Shown here: piece by piece, positions 7,212 through 12,971 of the stretch | Layout of the letters: every line of letters starts with the position of its first letter | Position numbering within the stretch: the first letter of the stretch is position 1 | NCBI GenBank assembly: GCA_045638525.1 | Contig: JAZUBQ010000014.1 | Location: 1 to 13,818, forward strand | Source: SIG452 sp045638525 | GTDB taxonomy: Bacteria > Bacillota > Clostridia > UMGS1840 | Reading direction: 5' to 3' | DNA length: 13,818 nucleotides | The notes under the pieces: generated by a model | What the model saw: only the letters and a program-made list of their open reading frames with translations | Told to the model about the DNA's origin: nothing | Databases searched by the model: none | Translations under genes and position numbers: made by a program

Positions 7212-9390
7212 TTTCTACGCCCTCCATAGTGATTTCATATGCTTTATCAAAAATTTCAACGGTAACGGGAGCACCTTCCAATACTTTGAAGGTAGCTTTT
7301 CCTTTTACAACTTCCACTTTCAATACGCTTCCGCGAACTAAAATCGTGAATGCATAACGATCCCATTTTTTGGGGATGTTGGGTTTGAAGGATAACACAT
7401 CGCCGTCACTTCTCATACCGCCGAAGCCGTAAATCATATTCATCCAGGCCGCAGACATGGAAGTTACGTGTAAGCCCTGATGTGCGTTTCTGTTGTAGTC
7501 GTCAATGTCTACACGGCTTCCGTATGCCATATATTCTTCTGCCATATCCAAATCGCCGATTTCAGCCGCCATAATGGAGTGAATTGCAGGAGACAGAGAG
7601 CTTTCATGAGAACATCTGTGTTCATAGAAATAGAAGTTTTCTCTTTTTTGTTCTAAAGTGAAATCTTTGGAATAGAAGAACTGCATTAATACAACATCAG
7701 GCTGTTTTAACATATTCACACGGAAAATTCTGTCATACGCCCAGTATTTGTATACGGGAACTTTATCGGGGTCCATACCTTTTACATCATATTCGGGGAA
7801 ATCAAAGTAACCGTCGTGCTGTTCAAACAGTTTGGTTTTTTCGTCATAGTTGATACGCATCTTGTCTGCCATGTTCTGCCAGGTAGCTAACTCTTCAGCA
7901 GGAACATCGTAACCGTATTTTTTCACCATTTCGATGGTGTAGAGGAAGTTTTTCTTCACCATAAAGTTGGTGTAGGTATTGTTATGTACCATCATATGGA
8001 ATTCGTCAGGTCCCATTACACCCCATAAACCAAACTCACCGGTTTTCGGGCTCCAGTCACCACGAGATGCAAAGTAACGGGAAGTTTCTACCAACAATTC
8101 CAGACCGTAATCTTTTAAGAACTGTTCATCGCCGGTGTTTCTTACATAATGCCATACGCCGTATGCAATCGCCGCAGTCACGTGGATTTCCAGGTTCCCG
8201 TGTTGCCATACGCCACAGCTTTCGGTACCGTCAATGGTAACCATGGGATAACAAGCACCTTTACAATCCTGTTCGATGGAACGTTCTTTTGCCTGAGGCA
8301 GAGTGTTATAACGATACATCAAAAGATTTTTTGCCGCTTTGGGATTGTTGAACATATAGAAGGGCAGACAATAGGTTTCCGAATCCCAGAAAGTCCAACC
8401 GCTGTATTTTTCACCGGTTAACCCTTTTGCACCAACATTTAATCTGCCATCGTCACCGTGGTAGGTCTGATGCATATTGAAGATACAGAAACGGATACCC
8501 TGCTGATTTTCGTCGTCACCGTCGATTTCCACGTCGGAATGTTTCCAGATTTCTTCCCAACGAGCCACGTGTTCCGCTCTGTATTCGTCATAGGATTTTG
8601 CTAAGTAAGAATCTGCTTTTGCCAAGTCGATGGTCAAATCTTTGTCACGTTCTACAAAATTGTAAACCACTTTTTCAAATACTTTTTCACCTTCCAGAGT
8701 GAAATTGTATTCCTGCATAATCATTTTATCTTCGGAAACAACTTTACCAGCACCCAGGTTGGTTTTCATTTTGGAATAAATTCTCTGACCACTGGTCTGG
8801 GTAGCGCAGATGATGTAGTCATCACCTTTGTCGCATTCGGTCCAGTAGTTTTTACCTTCTTCCTCGTGAATGGGAGTAAAGTCAATACCGCTAATCAGTT
8901 TCACATCGTGAGCGGATGCACTTGTCATAGTGATTTTCTGTCCGCCGATGTAGTGATAGTTGATGCTTGTGAATCTTTCAAAAGTGAAAGTGATGTCTTT
9001 GTATGTAAAGCGTCTTGTTACCAGACCTTTTTTCATATCCAGTTCACGGTAGAAGTTTTCAAATTTGATTTTTGCTAAGTCGATTTCTTCGCCATCTACA
9101 AAAATTCTGGTGTACAGCCAGTTTTGTGCGTTAATCATAAAGCAGCATCTTTTTGCTAACCCGTTAAAATATTCGGGATAGGAAAGCGGCTTTTCTTCAT
9201 ACACGCCGTTAAAGTAGCATCCTACCAGCTTGTCACCGGAATACATTTCATCAAAAATGCCACGGATACCCATGTATTCGTTGCCCATGGAGAAAATACT
9301 TTCGCCCACTCTGCCTTCCGCCGGGTTAAAGCCTTCTTCAATGATTTTCCAGGGGTCAACCTTGAAATATTTTTTTGCTTCCTTTGCCAT
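7201..9390 (-). CDS. GH65 disaccharide phosphorylase
   Basis: The 729-residue protein is a glycoside hydrolase family 65 phosphorylase, which splits an alpha-glucosidic disaccharide with phosphate, inverting the anomer and releasing beta-glucose 1-phosphate. The general acid is Glu463 in GVMGPDEFHMMVHNNTYTN. GWTFWDSETY (331-340), TIDGTESCGVWQHGN (385-399), KQPDVVL (562-568) and HRCSHESSLSP (591-601) are further family landmarks; the last contributes to the phosphate site. The N-terminal beta-sandwich and C-terminal tail are complete, and there is no signal peptide. GGAGGA lies 6-7 bases before the ATG. Substrate (maltose, trehalose, kojibiose, nigerose or another glucoside) is not decided by eye. 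The coupled pgmB confirms the beta-glucose 1-phosphate route. No sugar transporter is adjacent. Confidence 0.92.
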   Translation of the reverse strand: MAKEAKKYFKVDPWKIIEEGFNPAEGRVGESIFSMGNEYMGIRGIFDEMYSGDKLVGCYFNGVYEEKPLSYPEYFNGLAKRCCFMINAQNWLYTRIFVDGEEIDLAKIKFENFYRELDMKKGLVTRRFTYKDITFTFERFTSINYHYIGGQKITMTSASAHDVKLISGIDFTPIHEEEGKNYWTECDKGDDYIICATQTSGQRIYSKMKTNLGAGKVVSEDKMIMQEYNFTLEGEKVFEKVVYNFVERDKDLTIDLAKADSYLAKSYDEYRAEHVARWEEIWKHSDVEIDGDDENQQGIRFCIFNMHQTYHGDDGRLNVGAKGLTGEKYSGWTFWDSETYCLPFYMFNNPKAAKNLLMYRYNTLPQAKERSIEQDCKGACYPMVTIDGTESCGVWQHGNLEIHVTAAIAYGVWHYVRNTGDEQFLKDYGLELLVETSRYFASRGDWSPKTGEFGLWGVMGPDEFHMMVHNNTYTNFMVKKNFLYTIEMVKKYGYDVPAEELATWQNMADKMRINYDEKTKLFEQHDGYFDFPEYDVKGMDPDKVPVYKYWAYDRIFRVNMLKQPDVVLMQFFYSKDFTLEQKRENFYFYEHRCSHESSLSPAIHSIMAAEIGDLDMAEEYMAYGSRVDIDDYNRNAHQGLHVTSMSAAWMNMIYGFGGMRSDGDVLSFKPNIPKKWDRYAFTILVRGSVLKVEVVKGKATFKVLEGAPVTVEIFDKAYEITMEGVEIEY

Positions 9391-9440
9391 AATAGTCCTC
9401 CGTTATAAAATATAGCATTTGTCATATTATTACATTATAT

Positions 9441-9469
9441 ATAATATAACAAACTTTGTCCGTTGTCAA
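9441..9469 (-). promoter_or_regulatory. promoter of the GH65-pgmB operon
   Basis: On the minus strand, TTGACA (9469-9464) and TATTAT (9446-9441) are 17 bp apart. Within the spacer the plus strand reads ACAAA-C-TTTGT (9449-9459), a small perfect dyad that could be an operator. I see no good CcpA cre site. Confidence 0.7.
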
Positions 9470-9521
9470 GAAAAACTATTCTTGTTTTCTTTGGTATTTG
9501 TTTATGCAAAGTCTGATACAA

Positions 9522-9550
9522 TTGACAACGAATAGAAAATATGGTATGAT
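9522..9550 (+). promoter_or_regulatory. promoter of the radical SAM gene
   Basis: TTGACA (9522-9527) and TATGAT (9545-9550) are 17 bp apart, divergent from the GH65 promoter some 50 bp away. The roughly 95-base leader contains the hairpin ACACC-ATATA-GGTGT (9579-9593) and the repeat described next. Confidence 0.78.
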
Positions 9551-9591
9551 TTAGCTAATTGTAAGACGTGACATTAGAACACCATATAGGT

Positions 9592-9627
9592 GTATTGTAG
9601 GATTCGGCGATTTCCGACGAACCGCCC
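9592..9627. repeat. short intergenic repeat, copy 1
   Basis: This stretch begins GTATTGTAGG and ends CGAACCGCCC, and can form a G+C-rich imperfect hairpin (TTCG at 9603-9606 with CGAA at 9618-9621). Its first ten bases are identical to the start of copy 2 at 10542, and both contain GACGA shortly after. The style resembles dispersed palindromic repeats seen between genes in gut Clostridia; that comparison is from memory. Confidence 0.35.
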
Positions 9628-9653
9628 TTTTAATTTTTATGGAGAGTTTCACG

Positions 9654-10550
9654 ATGGATATGCTAAAAAATTGCACACTATGCCCGAGAAACTGCGGTGT
9701 TGACAGAACCAAAACCGTTGGCTTTTGTGGTGCAACCAATCAGATAAAGGCTGCAAGGGCAGCTCTTCATTTTTGGGAAGAACCTTGTATCAGCGGTACC
9801 AAAGGTTCGGGAACGGTGTTTTTTTCGGGATGTAATCTGGCTTGTCGGTACTGTCAGAATTATGATATCAGCATCGGCGGTTTTGGCGATGAAATCACCA
9901 TAGAACGGCTTGGTGATATTTTTCTGAAGCTTCAAAATGACGGTGCCCATAACATTAACCTTGTGACGCCCACGCCCTATTTACCGCAGATTATGTCCGC
10001 CATCGACCTTGTCAGAGATCAAATACATATTCCCTTTGTTGCCAATATGGGCGGTTACGAAAAGCCGGAAACGATTCAGATGTTAAAAGGGTATATTGAT
10101 ATTTTTCTCACAGATGTAAAATATCAGTCCTCTGAAATTGCAAAGAAATACAGCTTGGCACCTGATTATTTCGGATTTGCTATAGATTCTCTTTCCCAAA
10201 TGATTTCCCTTTGCGGTGCACCTAAGTTTAACGAGGAGGGAATCATGCAATCGGGTGTAATTGTACGGCATCTTGTGTTGCCAGACTGTCGAAAGGATTC
10301 CATAGAAGTGATAAAAAGTCTTGCAGAGAGGTTTGGGACAGAGGACTTTATTCTTAGCTTAATGAGTCAATATACGCCCAACGGGCATCTGGAAGATTAT
10401 CCTGAAATCAATCGCAGGATTACCTCCCTGGAGTATCATTCGGTGGTGGACACAGCATTAGAACTTGGATTTAACACTGCCTATATGCAGGAAAAGTCCA
10501 GCGCCAAACCGGAATATACACCACCTTTCGATTTAACGGGGGTATTGTAG
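9654..10550 (+). CDS. radical SAM protein, PflX/COG1313-like
   Basis: The 298-residue protein is a radical SAM enzyme of the PflX type (related to pyruvate formate-lyase activating enzymes; function unproven). The SAM-cluster motif is GCNLACRYCQN with Cys60, Cys64 and Cys67. The N-terminus has extra cysteines, CTLCPRNC (7-14) and GFCGA, typical of the family and possibly binding another metal centre. LVTPTPYLPQI, VANMGGYE and DIFLTDVKYQ continue the barrel. I chose the ATG at 9654 because GGAGA (9641-9645) lies 8 bases upstream; the ATG at 9639 overlaps that site and would add five residues. No partner glycyl radical enzyme lies in the window. The stop codon lies inside repeat copy 2. Confidence 0.88.
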   Translation: MDMLKNCTLCPRNCGVDRTKTVGFCGATNQIKAARAALHFWEEPCISGTKGSGTVFFSGCNLACRYCQNYDISIGGFGDEITIERLGDIFLKLQNDGAHNINLVTPTPYLPQIMSAIDLVRDQIHIPFVANMGGYEKPETIQMLKGYIDIFLTDVKYQSSEIAKKYSLAPDYFGFAIDSLSQMISLCGAPKFNEEGIMQSGVIVRHLVLPDCRKDSIEVIKSLAERFGTEDFILSLMSQYTPNGHLEDYPEINRRITSLEYHSVVDTALELGFNTAYMQEKSSAKPEYTPPFDLTGVL

Positions 10551-10575
10551 GGCGTGACGACCTCGGCTCGCTGTG
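10542..10575. repeat. short intergenic repeat, copy 2, overlapping a stop codon
   Basis: GTATTGTAGG (10542-10551) is identical to the start of copy 1, and the stretch continues into GCGTGACGACCTCGGCTCGC. The TAG stop of the radical SAM gene is part of the shared ten bases. Beyond them the similarity is weak (GACGA near the middle), so the relation is plausible but not certain. Confidence 0.33.
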
Positions 10576-10580
10576 TTTAT

Positions 10581-10608
10581 GATACAAAAGCACTTGCGAA
10601 AGCAAGTG
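10581..10608. repeat. left terminal repeat / hairpin
   Basis: CACTTGC-GAAA-GCAAGTG (10591-10608) is a perfect 7-bp hairpin with a GAAA tetraloop, preceded by GATACAAAAG. Bases 10586-10608 recur exactly at 12598-12620. Unlike the right copy it lacks a T tract, so it is a poor terminator for the radical SAM gene. Confidence 0.7.
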
Positions 10609-10610
10609 TG

Positions 10611-10636
10611 GTAAATAGGGACGTGCCCGATTTTAC
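10611..10636. repeat. REP-like palindrome, copy A
   Basis: GTAAA (10611-10615) and TTTAC (10632-10636) enclose a loop carrying AGGGACGTGCCCG. It is the most divergent of three copies that share GGGACGTGCC. Confidence 0.65.
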
Positions 10637-10667
10637 ATATTTTAGTAGAATAAAAAGCAAAAAAAAG

Positions 10668-10695
10668 TGTAAAAACAGGCACGTCCCTTTTTACA
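10668..10695. repeat. REP-like palindrome, copy B (inverted)
   Basis: TGTAAAAA (10668-10675) and TTTTTACA (10688-10695) form a perfect 8-bp stem around CAGGCACGTCCC. It is in the opposite orientation to copy A, 31 bases away, so A and B can also pair with each other. Its reverse complement differs from copy C at one of 28 positions. Confidence 0.75.
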
Positions 10696-10899
10696 TATTT
10701 CAAATATTTCATTAAAAGATTTGCCGAAAACTCCTATATCGTTTTTAGTTACACTGTTTCCGCTAAATATGCTTACGCCAATACCTTGACCAGAACTTAA
10801 GTCTCTTCTCATATTTGCAAAGGACTTGTTAAACATACCAAGTTTATTTATTGCACCGTCTAAATCAGTTTCAAAAGTTTTGAATATCGTACTAATAAT
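10696..10899 (-). pseudogene. internal fragment of an unidentified, possibly phage, protein
   Basis: On the minus strand a protein-like reading frame runs from 10899 (just after an in-frame TAA) through TFETDLDGAINKLGMFNKSF, NMRRDLSSGQGIGVSIFSGN and KNDIGVFGKSFNEIFEI. There is no plausible start or ribosome binding site at its head. At 10695 it runs directly into REP-like copy B, where the frame continues only as repeat-derived residues (CKKGRACFY) and an A+T-rich tail. The composition looks like genuine coding sequence, and the helical style is reminiscent of tape-measure or other phage structural proteins, but I cannot name the family. It is best read as a remnant cut at both ends. Confidence 0.45.
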
Positions 10900-10980
10900 T
10901 TAGGACAAGACATTGTGGAAGTTGTCATATAAATATTGTGGAGATATTTGTGTCCATAAAAGAATTTTGTGGAGAAATCC

Positions 10981-11009
10981 TTGAATTTATTTTTGATTTA
11001 TGGTATAAT
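10981..11009 (+). promoter_or_regulatory. promoter of the zinc-ribbon gene
   Basis: TTGAAT (10981-10986) and TATAAT (11004-11009) are 17 bp apart. Transcription would start near 11015, which argues for the start codon at 11034 instead of any upstream ATG. Confidence 0.7.
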
Positions 11010-11033
11010 AATATAAAAATGGTAGGTGTATTT

Positions 11034-11408
11034 ATGAAAAAAGAAAAGTTAACTATATCAATGTATGAGTGTGAAAAGTGTAATCGAACTGTGTATTTCC
11101 GTTCAAACGAAGAAATAAACACCAAATGTAAAATCTGTGGGCAAGAGATGAAGTTTTGGTGGACTCGTCCTTACAACCCAAAAAACAACATAAGACAGGC
11201 TAATTCAATGAATAGTCATAGTCGTGTAACAACTCAAAAGCAAACGCAGCCAATAAATGAATACATTCCCAAATGTCCAACCTGTCAATCTACAAACATC
11301 CGTAAAATTGGTGGGGTAGAGCGAGGAGCTTCTATCTGGGCTTTTGGTCTGTTTAGTAAGAAGATTAACAAGACGTTTAAGTGTAATAACTGTGGCTATA
11401 CTTGGTAA
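11034..11408 (+). CDS. protein with two zinc-ribbon modules, function unknown
   Basis: The 124-residue protein has two CxxC...CxxC zinc-binding modules: Cys13/Cys16 with Cys32/Cys35 at the N-terminus, and Cys81/Cys84 with Cys117/Cys120 at the C-terminus. A polar linker rich in Asn, Gln and Thr (about 47-78) joins them. Between the C-terminal cysteine pairs lies a hydrophobic stretch (SIWAFGLFSKK), a pattern also seen in small phage and Firmicutes zinc-ribbon proteins. I chose ATG 11034 because AGGTG (11024-11028) precedes it by 5 bases and the promoter -10 element lies at 11004-11009; the frame stays open upstream to 10938. ATG 11019 is an alternative. A fragment of a close relative lies at 12300-12473. 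The function is unknown. Confidence 0.72.
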   Translation: MKKEKLTISMYECEKCNRTVYFRSNEEINTKCKICGQEMKFWWTRPYNPKNNIRQANSMNSHSRVTTQKQTQPINEYIPKCPTCQSTNIRKIGGVERGASIWAFGLFSKKINKTFKCNNCGYTW

Positions 11409-11482
11409 CTAAATAATCAATTTACATCAATCCTTTCTATAATTTTTATCTGTATACATAATAAAATATTATATACACAATA

Positions 11483-11514
11483 AAAGACTTATCTCGGCAA
11501 TGAGATAAGTCTTT
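11483..11514. terminator. terminator after the zinc-ribbon gene
   Basis: A perfect 13-bp stem (AAAGACTTATCTC at 11483-11495 with GAGATAAGTCTTT at 11502-11514) with a 6-base loop is followed by GTTTTATAAA. It lies between convergent genes and could act in both directions. Confidence 0.85.
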
Positions 11515-11529
11515 GTTTTATAAATAGTA

Positions 11530-11556
11530 AAAGAGCACCCACAAAGGATGCTCTTT
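11530..11556 (-). terminator. terminator for the PemK-like gene
   Basis: Bases 11530-11540 (AAAGAGCACCC) pair with 11546-11556 (GGATGCTCTTT) with one mismatch and a 5-base loop. On the minus strand the stem ends in CTTTTACTA, a reasonable U tract for the gene ending at 11634. Confidence 0.65.
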
Positions 11557-11633
11557 CATTCTACTCACTTAAGAGTTAAAAAATCATCTACCCATTTAAG
11601 GGCTATTTCATATTCTCTTCAATAATTATAACA

Positions 11634-12200
11634 TTATTCTTTGGATTTGTCAAGAGTCAAATTTAAAAACCTCAAAAACTTTTCTTCAATTAGTTTTCTG
11701 TCTGTTTTAACATTTCTGTAAGGCTTATCTCGACAGTCCACCCTCATCTTGTCAATCATTCGCATCTCGTCAAATCTTAAACGTGATTTTGCACCATCCG
11801 ACTCTTCTATATCAAAATAATAATCTCTATCTTCGCTTGATGTAACATCCTTAAACGACGTTGTCGGGATAACCAATAATTTTGTACCCGAATGTTTAAA
11901 AACATAACACCAATGTCCGTCATACAATTCTTTTGGAAACCCTCTGCATAAATTCACATATATTAACTGGTGCTCTTTTGGATTAGTCTTTAAATTATAA
12001 TATGTATTGTTTGCATTATTGTTTCCCTGTTTATCAATTAAATCGTTGTAGAAATAATTCAATTGGTCTAATTGATAAGAAAGACTGTATAACAAAGCAT
12101 CGACATCATATCTGTTTGTTGCTTTTAATTTCTCCATTTTTTGAGCAATCTGCCACATTAGTTTATATATATTTTCTTTGTTTTTATTTGGTTTATCCAT
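11634..12200 (-). CDS. PemK/MazF-like toxin with N-terminal helical extension
   Basis: Residues about 76-155 of this 188-residue protein fit the PemK/MazF endoribonuclease fold: HQLIYVNLCRGFPKEL as the first strand, GHWCYVFKHSGTKLLVIPTT for the central strands, and LRFDEMRMIDKMRV, which matches the family's (L)DQ(I/V)RTIDK-type segment. Residues 1-60 are predicted helical and polar (MWQIAQKMEKL, YSLSYQLDQLNYFYNDL) and unlike classical MazF. The loop between the first strands lacks the usual Gly-Ser-Glu-Gln-type residues, so activity is uncertain. No separate antitoxin gene lies beside it; the extension might play that part or bind something else. The ribosome binding site is weak. The gene has its own promoter and terminator. 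Confidence 0.68.
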   Translation of the reverse strand: MDKPNKNKENIYKLMWQIAQKMEKLKATNRYDVDALLYSLSYQLDQLNYFYNDLIDKQGNNNANNTYYNLKTNPKEHQLIYVNLCRGFPKELYDGHWCYVFKHSGTKLLVIPTTSFKDVTSSEDRDYYFDIEESDGAKSRLRFDEMRMIDKMRVDCRDKPYRNVKTDRKLIEEKFLRFLNLTLDKSKE

Positions 12201-12236
12201 GTTATTTTGCCAGCCTTTGTATTAATACTTTCTTAT

Positions 12237-12265
12237 ATAATACCATAATATAGCATTATTTTCAA
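12237..12265 (-). promoter_or_regulatory. promoter of the PemK-like gene
   Basis: On the minus strand, TTGAAA (12265-12260) and TATTAT (12242-12237) are 17 bp apart, placing the start of transcription near 12230, about 30 bases before the start codon. Confidence 0.65.
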
Positions 12266-12299
12266 GCATTATTACAAAATTTTCGACATATTTTACGGA

Positions 12300-12473
12300 T
12301 TGATATTTTTCTTGCGCTCAACCACAACAATAACCTGTCCTTATTGCAAGTCAACCGATTGTAAGAAAATCTCTGGCTTATCAAAAGCAGGTAGTGTAGC
12401 ATTATGGGGTATATTTGCTTTAGGTAAAACAACAAAGCAGTGGCATTGTAATAATTGTAAGAGTGATTTTTAA
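12300..12473 (+). pseudogene. zinc-ribbon C-terminal fragment, relative of the 11034 gene
   Basis: The plus-strand frame ending at TAA 12471-12473 encodes TCPYCKSTDCKKISGL, then SKAGSVALWGIFALG and QWHCNNCKSDF. This has the same CPxC...ST...KI.G....S.A..G.F...C-N-N-C layout as the C-terminal half of the zinc-ribbon protein at 11034-11408. There is no ATG or ribosome binding site. TTG codons at 12300 and 12312 are the only nearby starts, and the preceding residues (LIFFLRSTTTI) do not look like the missing N-terminal module. I read it as the tail of a decayed or truncated gene. It lies divergently just upstream of the PemK-like gene's promoter. Confidence 0.6.
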
Positions 12474-12493
12474 CCAACCCAAACTAATGGTCA

Positions 12494-12577
12494 TTACTCT
12501 TGGGCTAAATCTTTTAATCTCTCCTGAAGTATCGCATAGTCTTCGGGAGGTATGTGTAAATAGGGACGTGCCTGTTT
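12494..12577 (-). other. short open stretch, possible coding remnant
   Basis: On the minus strand 27 codons are open before a TAA at 12496-12494, reading ...PYLHIPPEDYAILQERLKDL.... The residues look protein-like, but the stretch is short, has no start, and its first third lies within REP-like copy C. The same DNA forms a 9-bp hairpin with one G-T pair (CTCCTGAAG/CTTCGGGAG), so an RNA or DNA structure is an alternative. Confidence 0.2.
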
Positions 12578-12582
12578 TTACA
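12555..12582. repeat. REP-like palindrome, copy C
   Basis: TGTAAA (12555-12560) and TTTACA (12577-12582) enclose TAGGGACGTGCCTGTT. Its reverse complement matches copy B at 27 of 28 positions. It lies 15 bases from the barstar terminator hairpin. Confidence 0.75.
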
Positions 12583-12597
12583 TGTGTTTTCTAAAAT

Positions 12598-12625
12598 AAA
12601 AGCACTTGCGAAAGCAAGTGCTTTT
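12598..12625 (-). terminator. terminator of the barnase-barstar unit / right terminal repeat
   Basis: A perfect 12-bp stem (AAAAGCACTTGC at 12598-12609 with GCAAGTGCTTTT at 12614-12625) with a GAAA loop is followed on the minus strand by TTTATTTTAG. It lies 7 bases past the barstar stop. Bases 12614-12630 are the right arm of the 17-bp inverted repeat shared with 10581-10597. Confidence 0.8.
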
Positions 12626-12631
12626 GTATCT

Positions 12632-12961
12632 TTATGAAATCAGTTGAAATATTACATTTGGGGTATCATCATTCACCTCAGAAAAAACCTCAAGCATTGG
12701 TTTACAGCATTTTCTTAAGTCCTCGGGAAGTGATGAAAAGCCGTATATATTTACCGTGAAATTACCTCTCTGATAAAACAGACCATGCATACAATCCCAC
12801 AAAGCATCCCAATTTTCTCCGTAATACTCGGGAAGTCCGAATTTCGTTTTTAATATCAGGTGTATTTCTCCCAAGTATTTACATCCTGTAAAATCCAGTA
12901 TAATAGGATTTTCTTGAATCGGTTTAAATGCATTTCTTTTGTTTTTTTCTTGATAATTCAT
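12632..12961 (-). CDS. barstar-family RNase inhibitor (immunity protein)
   Basis: The 109-residue protein belongs to the barstar family of intracellular barnase inhibitors. The recognition helix reads GLPEYYGENWDALWDCMHG, very close to barstar's LPEYYGENLDALWDC. Residues matching barstar's barnase contacts are present: Tyr46 (Y29), Asp52 (D35), Trp55 (W38), Asp56 (D39) and, in EVFSEV, Glu95 (E76). An N-terminal extension of about 15 residues is added. AGGAGTG (plus-strand 12967-12973) lies 5 bases before the ATG, and only 10 bp separate it from the end of the barnase gene, so both come from one transcript, toxin first. The residue correspondence is from memory of the barstar sequence. Confidence 0.92.
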   Translation of the reverse strand: MNYQEKNKRNAFKPIQENPIILDFTGCKYLGEIHLILKTKFGLPEYYGENWDALWDCMHGLFYQRGNFTVNIYGFSSLPEDLRKCCKPMLEVFSEVNDDTPNVIFQLIS

Positions 12962-12971
12962 TTCATCACTC

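Larger units (their letters stand above)
10581..12630. mobile_element. candidate non-autonomous element with terminal inverted repeats
   Basis: The left end GATACAAAAGCACTTGC (10581-10597) is the exact reverse complement of the right end GCAAGTGCTTTTGTATC (12614-12630). The five bases outside are TTTAT on both sides (10576-10580 and 12631-12635), as expected for a target duplication. Inside lie the REP-like palindromes, a coding remnant, the zinc-ribbon gene, the PemK-like gene and a zinc-ribbon fragment. No transposase is present. The alternative is that both ends are simply related terminator hairpins, and that the A+T-rich 5-bp match is chance. The right end abuts the barstar stop codon, which fits either reading. 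Confidence 0.3.

Noticed and set aside
8149..8421. 90-residue plus-strand open frame inside the GH65 gene
   Set aside because: It is antisense to conserved GH65 sequence, including the FWDSETY and GVWQHGN regions, and has no independent support.
12262..12477. 71-residue minus-strand open frame
   Set aside because: It is the antisense of the clear plus-strand zinc-ribbon fragment (CPYC...HCNNC) and has no ribosome binding site.
10581..12630. CRISPR-like array, because of several short repeats
   Set aside because: The repeats are few, unevenly spaced, in both orientations and palindromic, with no regular spacers and no cas genes.
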